Shown: positions 28,496 through 38,307 of the stretch, piece by piece
Numbering within the stretch: position 1 is the first letter of the stretch
How the letters are laid out: the number at the start of each line of letters is the position of its first letter
Assembly: GCF_042432445.1 (NCBI RefSeq)
Contig: NZ_JBHLXE010000071.1
Coordinates: 23,162-87,161 of the forward strand
DNA from: Thorsellia kenyensis
GTDB lineage: Bacteria; Pseudomonadota; Gammaproteobacteria; Enterobacterales; Thorselliaceae
Length of the DNA stretch: 64,000 nt
Direction of reading: 5' to 3'
Notes under the pieces: model-generated
The model's database searches: none
What the model saw: the letters and a program-made list of their open reading frames with translations, nothing else
What the model was told of the DNA's origin: nothing
Position numbers and translations under genes: made by a program

Positions 28496-28581
28496 TCCAT
28501 TTTAACTTTACAGTAATGAATTAGACATAAGCTGTTATTTTTCAGATTTTTATCTAAAATGCAAGAGTTAAATGAAAATAA

Positions 28582-30696
28582 TTATTCTTTTTGTGTCAAC
28601 TGATAGCGAATGTGCCAATCAGCGAGAGCTAAATGTGCTCTTGCCTCAAGATCTTGCTGAATAAATTGCTGACAAATTTTTGTCTCATTATGATTTATCT
28701 GGGGACAATTAGAGTGAGATTCAATGGAAATAAGAGGATCATTTTTACAATCTAGCTCACATGAAGAAGTATTAAGCAGTGACCATTGATTCTGAAAATT
28801 GCGCACATCACCTGTGAATTGCAAAGCTAATGCATTTTGGCCATCAAATCGATCATCAAATAAATTACGTCCTGACTTTAAATAACTCATCTCAACATTT
28901 AGTAACTCAAAGAGTGTAGGGAACATATCGCGATGAGAAGCCGGTAAATGAAGTTGATGCCCACAATTCTCTTTATTTGCCCAAACAAGAAAAGGCACCT
29001 TATGAGCTAAAGATGCTCGGTTCAAACCGGTATAAAGGCCAAATGTTCTGGCGTTATGATCGCCAGTGGCAGCAATCACTAATCGATTGGCCATGATATC
29101 CTCTTTTGCATTCAATACAAATTTACCCAATTGATTAGCTGAATATCTAAAAGTCTTAAGATTATTTTCTAAAAGGGGGGAACTTTTATCGCCTAACCAA
29201 TAGGTTAAATCTAAGTGAGGACTCTCTTCATTAAGAGGTAACGTGTAAGGAGGGTGATTCGTTATAGTAAGTACAAAAATAAAAAGAGGTACTTTTTCTA
29301 CAGCCGCCTTTTGGGCTATTTGATAGTTCTTACGATAATCAGTAATAGCTGCAAATAAGAATTCATCAGGGACTCCCCACATATCCATATAACTTTCTGG
29401 ATAATTTTGTAAAATAAAACCGGCATCAATCACTTCATCAAATCCCTGATTGGGTAATGATTGATCTAAGTTTCTCCAGCTAGCTCGACCAGCGGTAAAA
29501 AATACCGTATGATAACCAGCCTCTTTTAATCTCATCGCTACGGACCAAGGCATCGTGTTATATGCATATTTACCCTGAGTTAGTGGTGTAATAGGAGAAT
29601 GATATAAGATCCCCTCTAAACTGGGAAAAGTTCCATTTTGAATCGCATCAAAATTATCAAAGTGGCATGCAAACGCTTTTGCCCGATTCAGTTCGCCTAA
29701 TACATCAAACGCATCATTCTGATAGATAAAAGGTTCTTGTCCCATACTCTCCATCAAAAAAAAGAGTAGATCTTTGGGAGCATGTTTACTACTCAACACA
29801 TTGTTACTTTTCTGCCTATCCATTTTTAAATGTTCATATTGCTCGGATGAGAACTCACTCTTCGTATACAATAAGTTTAATAATTCCTCTTCAGTCGTTA
29901 CTTTGAAACCTAAAGCATCAGCGGCTTCAAAAACAGAAGAAAACCCTAATTGACGCACCAAAACTTCTGTATCCGACATTTTTGGCTCATTTTTTTTTGC
30001 AGCCAACGCATAATAAAGCGATGAGAGGTAATTAGGCACCAGATTATTGAGAAAAGAATTATTCGTAACGACCATGTGCTGACGTTGTAAAGCAACACCA
30101 GCCAGTGTCCCTTTAGCCATAACACCTAAACATAGAAAAAAACACAAATAGGCAATAGGCGCAAAGATACTCTTTTTGAGCCTATTTAAAAAAATTTGGG
30201 TCAGTTTAGATGAGATTAATACATTGATTTTCATTAAGAAAATTACTGCTAATACAATAAAAATAGTCATTTTTATAATAGGAAAATCACTGATGAGTGT
30301 TTGAATGATAGCAAATGTATCATCATCAAATAAACCAAATACCAAAGCATTAAAAGGTGAACCATAAAAAGAAAAATAGCCATAATTAGCCACTAAAACG
30401 ATTAGCACAACCACCCAAAGGGTACTTTGCCAAATACGAATAAATCGATTTGTTGGTGTAAAATAAAATAGAGGTAAGGCAACCAACAATGCAAAAATCA
30501 CTCCAATTTTAAGATCGAATCTCAAACCCATAATAAATACTGGCAACACACTAGAAAAATCAACAATAAGATCTTCATCCTTTAACCAAAATAGCATGAC
30601 CAATCTCGTAAAAAATGCCAATACCACAAAGAGGCTTAAATTTGTTATGACACTTGCAAAAAATATACATAATGATTGATTAATCCATTTAATCAT
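28582..30696 (-). CDS. Membrane sulfatase-fold phosphotransferase (LTA synthase/OpgB-like)
   Basis: 704 residues. The N-terminal half holds about five membrane spans (within residues 10-200). A periplasmic alkaline phosphatase/sulfatase domain follows: DLLFFLMESMGQEP, the likely nucleophile Thr in NGTFPSLEGIL, FTITNHPPY-like FVLTITNHPPYTLP, and the metal-binding AATGDHNARTF. Enzymes of this group move phosphoglycerol or phosphoethanolamine groups onto lipids or glycans. The substrate cannot be read from sequence. It is upstream of lysC on the same strand but separated by the riboswitch, so probably independent. Confidence 0.8.
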   Translation of the reverse strand: MIKWINQSLCIFFASVITNLSLFVVLAFFTRLVMLFWLKDEDLIVDFSSVLPVFIMGLRFDLKIGVIFALLVALPLFYFTPTNRFIRIWQSTLWVVVLIVLVANYGYFSFYGSPFNALVFGLFDDDTFAIIQTLISDFPIIKMTIFIVLAVIFLMKINVLISSKLTQIFLNRLKKSIFAPIAYLCFFLCLGVMAKGTLAGVALQRQHMVVTNNSFLNNLVPNYLSSLYYALAAKKNEPKMSDTEVLVRQLGFSSVFEAADALGFKVTTEEELLNLLYTKSEFSSEQYEHLKMDRQKSNNVLSSKHAPKDLLFFLMESMGQEPFIYQNDAFDVLGELNRAKAFACHFDNFDAIQNGTFPSLEGILYHSPITPLTQGKYAYNTMPWSVAMRLKEAGYHTVFFTAGRASWRNLDQSLPNQGFDEVIDAGFILQNYPESYMDMWGVPDEFLFAAITDYRKNYQIAQKAAVEKVPLFIFVLTITNHPPYTLPLNEESPHLDLTYWLGDKSSPLLENNLKTFRYSANQLGKFVLNAKEDIMANRLVIAATGDHNARTFGLYTGLNRASLAHKVPFLVWANKENCGHQLHLPASHRDMFPTLFELLNVEMSYLKSGRNLFDDRFDGQNALALQFTGDVRNFQNQWSLLNTSSCELDCKNDPLISIESHSNCPQINHNETKICQQFIQQDLEARAHLALADWHIRYQLTQKE

Positions 30697-31314
30697 CCCA
30701 TACCATCCTAAATCCGTTTAGTTAAAGGTAGTTTAACTCCATCAAAACTCTCTTCAAAATAATGACGCAGGTAAAAATAAAGAAAACATTTTCTCAAACA
30801 TTCTATTTCACGCTTTTTTATTTGCCTTTTTAATTCCGTTAATTAGTCTTCCACTTACTTGATTTATAATATCTAGGTTGATTAAACTACAAGACTACAA
30901 ATATATAATACAATAAAAGAGATGTGCTTAAATACCCTTAATCTAAAGCCTAAGTGACCTAATATACTATACAAATTAAATATTAAAGAAGTATAAATTT
31001 GATGAATTAAGACCCATTCTAGCAAGGAAATATTTCAAAGGATTTTTATTAAAGTGAACCAGTTAAAAAGTATGTGAATTATCACAAAATTAACCTATCA
31101 ACTTAATTTAGGAGAATAGGAGGATGATAGAATAGAGAATTTACTTGTCAAATTAACTCATGTTGCAATCGCTTGTGCATTCAAGGAAAAATGCATTCGC
31201 TATTTAATTTATCTGACTTTAACTCATCAATTTTACAAGAAGGCTTTAAGGGTAGTAACATTATGATTTTAAAGATAACATCACAAAAAAACAAGTGCAT
31301 TGGCTTAAGAGGCT
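30697..31314. other. Intergenic region without recognised gene
   Basis: About 620 AT-rich bases between the sulfatase-fold gene and the rnk terminator. No frame of credible length or similarity was found on either strand. A TGTGAATTATCACA palindrome at 31073-31086 is too short in spacing for CRP. Confidence 0.4.
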
Positions 31315-31361
31315 AAAAAAATCACAATAACCCACGGGTAATTTTTAAAGCCTATTGTAAT
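31315..31361 (-). terminator. Terminator downstream of rnk
   Basis: On the minus strand ATTACAATA (31361-31353) pairs with TATTGTGAT (31329-31321), including one G-U, with an inner ACCC/GGGT, followed by a run of U (A-run at 31315-31320 on the plus strand). A T-run on the other side suggests it could work both ways. It is about 95 nt after the rnk stop. Confidence 0.6.
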
Positions 31362-31456
31362 ATTTTTTGTCGTATTTTTAGTGCTCACGGCAAAAAATTA
31401 TGCTTATCTTAACAAATTCCGCAATGAATCCATAATAAGGGACCCAATCTTAGCAC

Positions 31457-31870
31457 TTAGCGGTGTAAATCTCCTGCAGATTCAGGTTGATATAGTAACG
31501 CTTTCACCTTAATTTTTGTTTCAACGCCATTAGGTAAAGCCCACGTAATTTCATCACCAACACGAAGCCCCAAGAGTGCAGCACCTATAGGAGCCATAAT
31601 GGAGATATGCACACTGCTGTCTTTAGCATTGGCAGGATAGACTAGTGTCCTCGTGAGTTCTTCATTACTGTTCAAATCAATAAAAGTAACCTGACTATTC
31701 ATACTGACAATATCATCGGGGACATATTTAGGTTGAACAATATCTGCACGATCTAATTCTTCATTCAATGCACTCGCCACAGCAGTATTAGCAAATTGAG
31801 GCTGTGATAAAATGTCGTCAAGTCTTTCTGCATCTAATTCATTAATAATAATTTGGGGCTTATTCATCAT
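31457..31870 (-). CDS. rnk: Regulator of nucleoside diphosphate kinase Rnk (GreA/GreB-like)
   Basis: 137 residues, the family length. An N-terminal short coiled-coil precedes a GreA/GreB C-terminal FKBP-like domain, seen as VSMNSQVTFIDLN, LVYPANAKDSSVHISIMAPIGAALLGLRVGDEI and WALPNGVETKIKV. Rnk binds RNA polymerase in the secondary channel region and affects nucleotide and alginate metabolism in relatives. AGGAG precedes two adjacent ATGs; the second (31867) is equally possible. Confidence 0.93.
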   Translation of the reverse strand: MMNKPQIIINELDAERLDDILSQPQFANTAVASALNEELDRADIVQPKYVPDDIVSMNSQVTFIDLNSNEELTRTLVYPANAKDSSVHISIMAPIGAALLGLRVGDEITWALPNGVETKIKVKALLYQPESAGDLHR

Positions 31871-31912
31871 AGAACTCCTATTTACAAGTCACATCTTAAT
31901 TACGATACAAAA

Positions 31913-31946
31913 TAAAAAACACCCCTATCAGCAAAGATGGGGTGTT
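31913..31946 (-). terminator. Terminator just upstream of rnk
   Basis: On the minus strand AACACCCCATC and GATAGGGGTGTT form an 11-bp stem with one mismatch around an 8-nt loop, followed by a U-run. It lies about 43 nt before the rnk ATG, so it either ends transcription from the region after ghrA or attenuates rnk. Confidence 0.7.
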
Positions 31947-31949
31947 GTT

Positions 31950-32345
31950 TGGTTGGCTATAGCATCTATTCAGTGCATAGTGCTAATAACACAGTCTATT
32001 GAAAATGTGTTTAACTGGTATTATATTAAAGTTGATTAATTTTTTTAATTACAGTTTACTATAACACCATATTTAACTTTACAGTACAACTTTATTACGA
32101 GCATTGGGTCTATATATTGAGGCTACTCATTAATCTTATAAATTAATAGTAATCTTTATCACTGTAAATGAAAAGCCCTTTTTATTCAAATAAGCCATAA
32201 ATTGAGTTATTAATGAGGCAGCCGAAGTGATTTACAAAATAGGCCCTTCGAAGCCTAACATTTAAAGTGACTTTTGTGGCCAAGGTAAAATGAATAAAAA
32301 AATTTTTAAGTCAACAAACTTAATGTCAACACCCCTATATTTTAA
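31950..32345. other. Intergenic region between ghrA and rnk
   Basis: About 400 AT-rich bases without a credible frame, ended by the terminator before rnk. Palindromic pieces occur near 32225-32260 (TTCGAAG with TAGGC/GCCTA flanks). A small RNA on the minus strand is possible but not supported beyond this. Confidence 0.3.
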
Positions 32346-33296
32346 TTAATACCCTTTTTTTCTATCGACTACACCACTCATCAGCCTACCTTCATTAAAG
32401 GCTCTGATATTTTGACTAATTTGAGAGACTGTTTCCTTAATAGAAGATTTAGCAGCTATATGTGGGGTTATGAACACTTTTTCATTTTCCCATAAGAGAT
32501 GCTCGATATCTAAAGGTTCTTTAGAGAATACATCTAAACTAGCACCTGCAATATGATCGCTATCTAGAAGTGCTAATAAATCTTCTTCAATCACGTGCGC
32601 ACCTCTAGCGAGATTAATAAAGTAGCATCCTTTATTAAGCTTAAGGAGCAAAGAGTGGTTGATTATTCCTCTTGTTTCAGGTGTACTTGGGAGAAGATTA
32701 ATCAGTAATTGCGTACCTTGTAAAAAATGATCTAACTTATCTGCACCATAAAAGCCCTCAACACCAGGCGTATTTTGCGCTGAGCGGCTAAAACTTTTAA
32801 CACGATATCCAGCATTGACAAGTGCAGTCGCAACAGCCTTACCTAAAACACCTGCACCGAGTATTCCTATTGAAAACTCTTCATAACTAAATGCATCTAA
32901 AGGGTTCCATTTTTTTTTACGTTTTAGAGCATCATAAGCATCAAATCGACGAAAATAGTGATATACCCTTGCAAGTGCATACTCAACCATTTGAAGCGCC
33001 ATCCCCCCATCTTCAATACGAACTAAAGGAGCATTTTCTGGTATATAGCCTGGGTGTTTTTGTGCTTCATCGAGTATCGCATCGACACCAGCACCTAAAA
33101 CAAAAACTGCTTTAAGATTTGGGAACTGTGTGAGCATATCTATTGGAGGCGCCCAAACAAAAGCAAAATCAATATCGCATTTACTGTAATTACTATTACC
33201 TTGATAATCAAAAAGCGTTAAGCCATCTAAAGACTGGGTAAAAGCCTTTTGCCATAATGAAAAATCAGCCGTTGGATGATAAAAAATAGCTTGCAT
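32346..33296 (-). CDS. ghrA: Glyoxylate/hydroxypyruvate reductase A
   Basis: About 316 residues from the ATG at 33296, which has AAAGGA about 9 nt upstream and matches the family start (IFYHPT). The open frame extends 15 codons further but without a ribosome-binding site. D-2-hydroxyacid dehydrogenase family: Rossmann motif GILGAGVLGKAVATAL, the catalytic Arg in NLARGAHVIEEDLL, and the His in ITPHIAA. It reduces glyoxylate and hydroxypyruvate with NADPH in the cytoplasm. Substrate range is inferred from similarity to E. coli GhrA. Confidence 0.92.
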   Translation of the reverse strand: MQAIFYHPTADFSLWQKAFTQSLDGLTLFDYQGNSNYSKCDIDFAFVWAPPIDMLTQFPNLKAVFVLGAGVDAILDEAQKHPGYIPENAPLVRIEDGGMALQMVEYALARVYHYFRRFDAYDALKRKKKWNPLDAFSYEEFSIGILGAGVLGKAVATALVNAGYRVKSFSRSAQNTPGVEGFYGADKLDHFLQGTQLLINLLPSTPETRGIINHSLLLKLNKGCYFINLARGAHVIEEDLLALLDSDHIAGASLDVFSKEPLDIEHLLWENEKVFITPHIAAKSSIKETVSQISQNIRAFNEGRLMSGVVDRKKGY

Positions 33297-33541
33297 GGTG
33301 TTATCCTTTATTAAAAGAGAAATAAAAACTGCTAAATTCAATTAAAAATTCACCATGATTTTAGAGTGTTTTTTTAATAAGATCTGTGATTTATTTAAAA
33401 GTTAAAGCGTTGCTTTTTAATTCATTGACCATAAACCATACAAAAATGCTTAAATAAGAAAAATGCGCATTACATAGAGCAAATCATGAAAGAACAAAAC
33501 AATAAAAGCATCTCATATCGAGGGAGAAAATGTTAAAAATT

Positions 33542-33591
33542 AAAAAGCTTAAATGCTCAGGCTATTCAAACCATTCACATTTAAGCTTTTT
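33542..33591. terminator. Terminator downstream of the YdgA-like gene
   Basis: AAAAAGCTTAAATG (33542-33555) and CATTTAAGCTTTTT (33578-33591) form a perfect 14-bp stem with A- and T-tracts at its ends and a 22-nt loop. It lies 40 nt after the gene's stop and could act in both directions. Confidence 0.75.
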
Positions 33592-33629
33592 AAACAATTT
33601 ATAGAAAAGAAGATTTGTAAACTAAACGT

Positions 33630-35039
33630 CTACAAGAAATTCAAAGAACTAGAAATTAAATCATAGATACGTGAATCTTCTACTGCTTGACCGTTAAGCA
33701 TACCTTTATCGTCTTTCAACGTAGCATTAAGCAAAATTTGCTTCTCTTGTACATCAAATAGTTCACCATTTAATTGAGACAAATCAATAAACATTCCGAG
33801 CATACTTTCTGCCGCTTTATTTGCTTCTTCTTCACTCATTTTTGAGTTCATTTGTTGAACTTGACTGATCATCTGAGTCGCAAATGCTTTATCTAACATA
33901 AGATTCATATTCATCTCTTTGACAAAAAGATCTGCTACTGATTCGCTAGGTTGATCATTTTTAGCGGTTCTAAGCGTCCAGTCTGTTGAAAACGTCATTT
34001 TACCTGCTGAATTAGCAAGATTTAATGCATTTATCGAGAATGTCGGTTCATAGTTTAAAATGGACTGATTATTCATTAAAACTGATTGTTTAAGAATCAG
34101 TGGAATATAGCTCATTTCAGCACCGACAGAAGAGTTTATCAATAAGCTCTCTTTAGGCATTTTACCAATTTTAGCATCGAGAAGAATGCCATCTAATGCT
34201 ACTTTACCTACTTTTAGCGCATCTAATTGTAACTGGTAAGCAGCATCAAGAAGAAGTTGATTGCTTTTGTTGTCAGCTAACGTTGAACTGAGCATGAGCT
34301 TGTTAAACTCTGCAGATAATTCAGGCATAACGGCATTAGTTACGACACCTTTATCGACACTTAAATGATATAAAGCACTGTTAGGTTTGGAAGAATCTTG
34401 AGTAAATCCTAACTGGCCTTTTAACACAAACATATCGAGAGTAAAAGAGTTGTACGCACTATCAGATGCGCTAGTACCTATACTCTCAGAGAAAGTTAAT
34501 TTAGGGGTACTTAATTGCCAATTAAGGGTTGAATGAGGTTCGTAAACAAAAAGTGCATTTAAGTTACCACTGGTCAGTTTACCTGTCAGAACATCTTTAT
34601 CCAACGGACTGACAGCAAGTGCTAAATTAAATCCACCATTAAAGCCAACCGTACCATCAAGAGCCAGTTGCATAGGTGATTTAGAATAATCTATTATTGA
34701 TTGTAATCCCTTATCATCAGTCAACGTGGCTTCAATTTTGGCTAAACCCAGTTTTGGGAAACCAACAAAAGGGCCATGTGACGCTTTTGTATCTAAGCGG
34801 GCTAAAACTTTATCATTTGTTTTTAAATTCAGAACCGCCGAAGTGTTAAAAAAGCTGGCAGAAACATCACTTATTTCTATAGTAAGAGGCAAGTTCGATT
34901 CAGAAAATTTTGTGTTAACCGATGAGACAATGGTATCGATGTTCTTATTCAGTTGCTTACTCACATAATACGTACTTCCGAAAAAAGCCACTGCACCCAC
35001 GACTAGAGTTCCGGCCGCTATTTTTATAACTTTTGACAT
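33630..35039 (-). CDS. ydgA: YdgA-like protein (DUF945)
   Basis: 469 residues (E. coli YdgA about 500). The N-terminal hydrophobic segment (residues 5-22, a signal anchor) is followed by YYVSKQLN and a long beta-rich body, typical of DUF945. Members are inner-membrane or periplasmic proteins of unknown function with AsmA-like character. The C-terminus has KMSEEEANKAAESMLGM, typical of the family. It stands alone between terminator-bounded neighbours; the upstream hydrolase gene (same strand, 127-nt gap) may share its transcript. Confidence 0.8.
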   Translation of the reverse strand: MSKVIKIAAGTLVVGAVAFFGSTYYVSKQLNKNIDTIVSSVNTKFSESNLPLTIEISDVSASFFNTSAVLNLKTNDKVLARLDTKASHGPFVGFPKLGLAKIEATLTDDKGLQSIIDYSKSPMQLALDGTVGFNGGFNLALAVSPLDKDVLTGKLTSGNLNALFVYEPHSTLNWQLSTPKLTFSESIGTSASDSAYNSFTLDMFVLKGQLGFTQDSSKPNSALYHLSVDKGVVTNAVMPELSAEFNKLMLSSTLADNKSNQLLLDAAYQLQLDALKVGKVALDGILLDAKIGKMPKESLLINSSVGAEMSYIPLILKQSVLMNNQSILNYEPTFSINALNLANSAGKMTFSTDWTLRTAKNDQPSESVADLFVKEMNMNLMLDKAFATQMISQVQQMNSKMSEEEANKAAESMLGMFIDLSQLNGELFDVQEKQILLNATLKDDKGMLNGQAVEDSRIYDLISSSLNFL

Positions 35040-35166
35040 AACTGTTTTCCTGTTGATATTAAACGCTCATTTAATATAGTGAGCAATGATTGAGAAATAC
35101 TCCTCGAGTATTATCTTATAATTTGGCCATTTTTCCTATGAATATATCATTCTTCTATTTTTAGAA

Positions 35167-36354
35167 TTACATTTGGTTAAATCGAGAATTAAGTTGCTTT
35201 AATTGGAACTCATTCATTCGTTGATGTAATTGAACTAACGCATCATTAAAACACTTTGGATCTTCTATATGAAAAAAATGTCCCACCCCTTGAAATAATT
35301 GATAAGTCGATTGATAACGAGAAGCCAGTCTTCTTGCATCATGCTGCTTGACCATTCTATCAAATTCAGCAGCCCATACCTCACTGTACCCATGATAATA
35401 ACGTCGATAGGACTCTAAATCTTCATTCAAAATAGTCCATGCTGTGACTTCAAATGCTTCTGGATTAAGCATTAAAAGCTGATTTGCTATATTTTTAGCG
35501 CAGCATTGCCACTCTTCATCATTGAGTTTACTGACAAATTTTGTTTCATTCGGAAGATTAAAAGTAATACACTGTTGCCTTAACGCTTCAGTGTCCATGA
35601 CAGAAAATCTTGGAACCATCAAATAGTTAAGCTTTTCTCGGCAAAATGCTTCTTTTCCAAACGTCATCAAAATATTCGTATCAAGATGACTTGTTTGTCG
35701 TCTATAACGCCCTGATTGCAAAACACCTAGCTCTGGCGCGACTAAAATTAATCCGTCAACTTCATGGACAAAGCGAGCACTATAAGATGATGCCACAAGC
35801 GCTCCTAGACCATGTCCAACTAAAATGATATGTTCTTTATCTTGTTGTTGAAGCCAGGCCTTTAACATCAGTGCAAAATTCAGTCCACTAGGATTACTAT
35901 GGGGCCAAGGTTCACTTGAACCATATCCAGGCGCTGACCAGGCTAGCATGTGATAATGCGTTTGTAAATCCGAAGAGCCTAGCTGCTCAAGCCAAGTATG
36001 AGCATCGGAATATTGACCATGGAGGAGGACTAAAACAGGCTTTGTCACATCACCGGCCTGCAATCCTTCAATATCAAGTCCTTCTACCCGTAACGTAAAA
36101 CGATGAACCCCTTTCGGTAAGGCAAGAGGTTCTGCTTTGCATTCAAAAAATAGCGCTTTGTCGTCTAAAAGTGTAGAAGAAGAAATATCCTGTAATTGGC
36201 TTTTAAATGGAAGCTCTTTAGAATTTTCACCCTCAAACGAAAAGTCTTCTGTTAAACAACCGTCAAAGATAAATCTTTTAAACTTTTCATCATCATTGGG
36301 TTCTTGCTTTTTAGACCACAAAGAAAATAATTTTTGCTTGAATGATTTTTTCAT
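35167..36354 (-). CDS. Alpha/beta-hydrolase-fold protein lacking the catalytic serine
   Basis: 395 residues. An N-terminal extension (about 1-85) of no known domain is followed by an alpha/beta hydrolase fold: VLVLLHGQYSDAHTW (oxyanion loop), LAWSAPGYGSSEPW, and a possible catalytic His in GVGHFFHIEDP. The nucleophile elbow, normally G-x-S-x-G, reads GHGLG (codon GGT at the serine place, one base from AGT). The usual hydrolysis mechanism should not work unless another residue substitutes. The specific function is unknown. It lies upstream of the YdgA-like gene on the same strand. Confidence 0.75.
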   Translation of the reverse strand: MKKSFKQKLFSLWSKKQEPNDDEKFKRFIFDGCLTEDFSFEGENSKELPFKSQLQDISSSTLLDDKALFFECKAEPLALPKGVHRFTLRVEGLDIEGLQAGDVTKPVLVLLHGQYSDAHTWLEQLGSSDLQTHYHMLAWSAPGYGSSEPWPHSNPSGLNFALMLKAWLQQQDKEHIILVGHGLGALVASSYSARFVHEVDGLILVAPELGVLQSGRYRRQTSHLDTNILMTFGKEAFCREKLNYLMVPRFSVMDTEALRQQCITFNLPNETKFVSKLNDEEWQCCAKNIANQLLMLNPEAFEVTAWTILNEDLESYRRYYHGYSEVWAAEFDRMVKQHDARRLASRYQSTYQLFQGVGHFFHIEDPKCFNDALVQLHQRMNEFQLKQLNSRFNQM

Positions 36355-36610
36355 AAATTACGTTAGAGTATCTGTGATAAAAAAGCAGCAATTAGTAAGT
36401 ATTAAGTATAATGACGATATAAAATAAATAAAGTTTGTTTTCTTTGCATTGATGATTAAGGACCTATTTATGGCCGTTACAGCTAAATGTTTAAGTCGCA
36501 GCGCAATATACTGAACAACTTAAATCAGCGCATACCCATGTGATGTTGCAAGTGACTTATTTCGCAACAAGACATGAGCAAATGCAACTAACATCAGTGC
36601 ATCTTAGGTA

Positions 36611-38077
36611 TTAAAGGACTTCCCCATTAGAAGCAATAACTTTTTTATACCACTCAAATGACTTTTTCCTACTGCGTTCAAGAGTGCCTGATCCGTCATT
36701 ATTTTTATCAACATAAATAAAGCCGTAGCGTTTTTTCATTTCTCCAGTACCATAAGAAACCAGATCAATACATCCCCAAGGTGTATAACCAATTAAGTCG
36801 ACACCATCTTCTTTGACAGCAATTTTCATTTGCTCAATGTGCGCCTTAAGATAGTCTATTCTATAGCTGTCATCCACTGATCCATCTGGTAATTTTTCAT
36901 CTATGGCGCCAAAGCCATTTTCCACAATAAATAAAGGTAATTCATAGCGCTCGTAGAACCAACTAAGAGCATAGCGAAGACCTTTAGGATCGATTTGCCA
37001 TCCCCAATCAGAAGCATCAACATGTGGATTACGGACTAAATCTCTATTTTCATTATAATCATAGTGAGGATTATTTTCAGATGCAGCAACCGTATAAGAC
37101 ATATAGTAGCTAAAACCGATGTAATCGACAGTACCGACTTCTAATATGGCCAAATCTTCATAAGTAATATCTAATTCAAATCCTTTTCTTTGAAAATAGC
37201 GCTCAATATAGGCAGGGTAATGACCTCTTGCATGCACGTCAGCAAACCAATAACGTTTTTGCATCGCACTTAATGCCATAATCATATCATCTGGTTTACA
37301 AGAATAAGGGTACACAGGACACATGGCAATCATACAGCCAAGTTGCATTGCAGGATTTATCTCTCTTGCAATTTTAACACACAGAGCACTGGCCACTAGT
37401 TCATAATGAGCGGCTTGATACATCACTTGCTCTCTATTCTCATTCGGTGCAAAAATGATGCCTGAGTTGGTAAAGGGCCCAAAGTCTTCTTGATGATTTG
37501 ATTGATTATTGATTTCATTAAAAGTCATCCAATAAGTGACTTTATGCTGGTATCTTTGAAAACAGATCTCTGCAAATCGCGCAAAAAAAGTGATTAATTG
37601 ACGATTTTTCCAGCCGCCATAGGTTTTAACTAAATGGTAAGGCATTTCAAAATGCGAAAGCGTTACAATAGGTTCAATACCATACCGAAGACATTCATCA
37701 AATAGTTCATCATAAAATTTAAGTCCCTCTTCATTGGGTACAAGCTCATCTCCCTTTGGAAAAATACGTGACCATGCAATTGACGTTCTAAAACATTTAA
37801 AACCCATTTCTGCAAAGAGCTTAATATCTTCTTTAAAATGGCTATAAAAATCTATGGCCTCATGATTTGGGTAATACTCCCCTTCGACGATACCATCCGT
37901 AATTTTACGTTTGACACCATGCGCACCTGCAGTCATCACATCAGCAGTACTCATCCCCTTCCCGCCTTTATTCCACCCCCCTTCAATTTGATGAGCTGCG
38001 ACTGCTCCTCCCCATAAAAATCCTTTAGGGAGAGTGGATGTTGAATCTGTAGTTAATTTTAAATGATTGTGTTGCAT
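36611..38077 (-). CDS. bglA: 6-phospho-beta-glucosidase (GH1)
   Basis: 488 residues. GH1 family: N-terminal FLWGGAVAAHQIEGGW, acid/base Glu in TFNEINNQ (about 187), nucleophile Glu in FIVENGFG (about 389). The loop GEMKKRYGFIYVDKNNDGSG carries the Lys and Tyr that bind the 6-phosphate in BglA/AscB/BglB enzymes. It hydrolyses PTS-imported beta-glucoside phosphates (such as those from arbutin, salicin or cellobiose) to glucose-6-phosphate. No matching PTS permease or BglG-type antiterminator is in this window, so it relies on a transporter elsewhere. GAGG and TAGG precede the ATG. Confidence 0.93.
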   Translation of the reverse strand: MQHNHLKLTTDSTSTLPKGFLWGGAVAAHQIEGGWNKGGKGMSTADVMTAGAHGVKRKITDGIVEGEYYPNHEAIDFYSHFKEDIKLFAEMGFKCFRTSIAWSRIFPKGDELVPNEEGLKFYDELFDECLRYGIEPIVTLSHFEMPYHLVKTYGGWKNRQLITFFARFAEICFQRYQHKVTYWMTFNEINNQSNHQEDFGPFTNSGIIFAPNENREQVMYQAAHYELVASALCVKIAREINPAMQLGCMIAMCPVYPYSCKPDDMIMALSAMQKRYWFADVHARGHYPAYIERYFQRKGFELDITYEDLAILEVGTVDYIGFSYYMSYTVAASENNPHYDYNENRDLVRNPHVDASDWGWQIDPKGLRYALSWFYERYELPLFIVENGFGAIDEKLPDGSVDDSYRIDYLKAHIEQMKIAVKEDGVDLIGYTPWGCIDLVSYGTGEMKKRYGFIYVDKNNDGSGTLERSRKKSFEWYKKVIASNGEVL

Positions 38078-38210
38078 CCTAACCTCTTAATATTCATACT
38101 TATAAAGTATTTACTTGTAGCTAACGTTTTATATAGATGTTTCGCCTGTGAGTAGATTTATTTTTTACGCGAGTGTTTCATTTCTTGTCTATAGTAAAAA
38201 AAGCACTACT

Positions 38211-38228
38211 TTGAGTAATTTTACTCAA
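38211..38228. promoter_or_regulatory. Perfect 18-bp palindrome upstream of the beta-glucosidase gene
   Basis: TTGAGTAATTTTACTCAA is a perfect palindrome 134 nt before the beta-glucosidase start and 80 nt after the pgpA stop. It could be an operator for a dimeric regulator. On the minus strand it could also be a pgpA terminator stem; a U7 tract follows but 9 nt away, which is far for that. Confidence 0.5.
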
Positions 38229-38307
38229 CACTAAAAATATCCCTTGCAATCAAAGCTAATAAACCTAATAGGCCTAAAAACATAACTAAGCCATTACTAA
38301 GCAATGA

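Noticed and set aside
31073..31086. TGTGAATTATCACA as a CRP site
   Set aside because: Half-site spacing is 4 nt rather than 6, which does not fit CRP.
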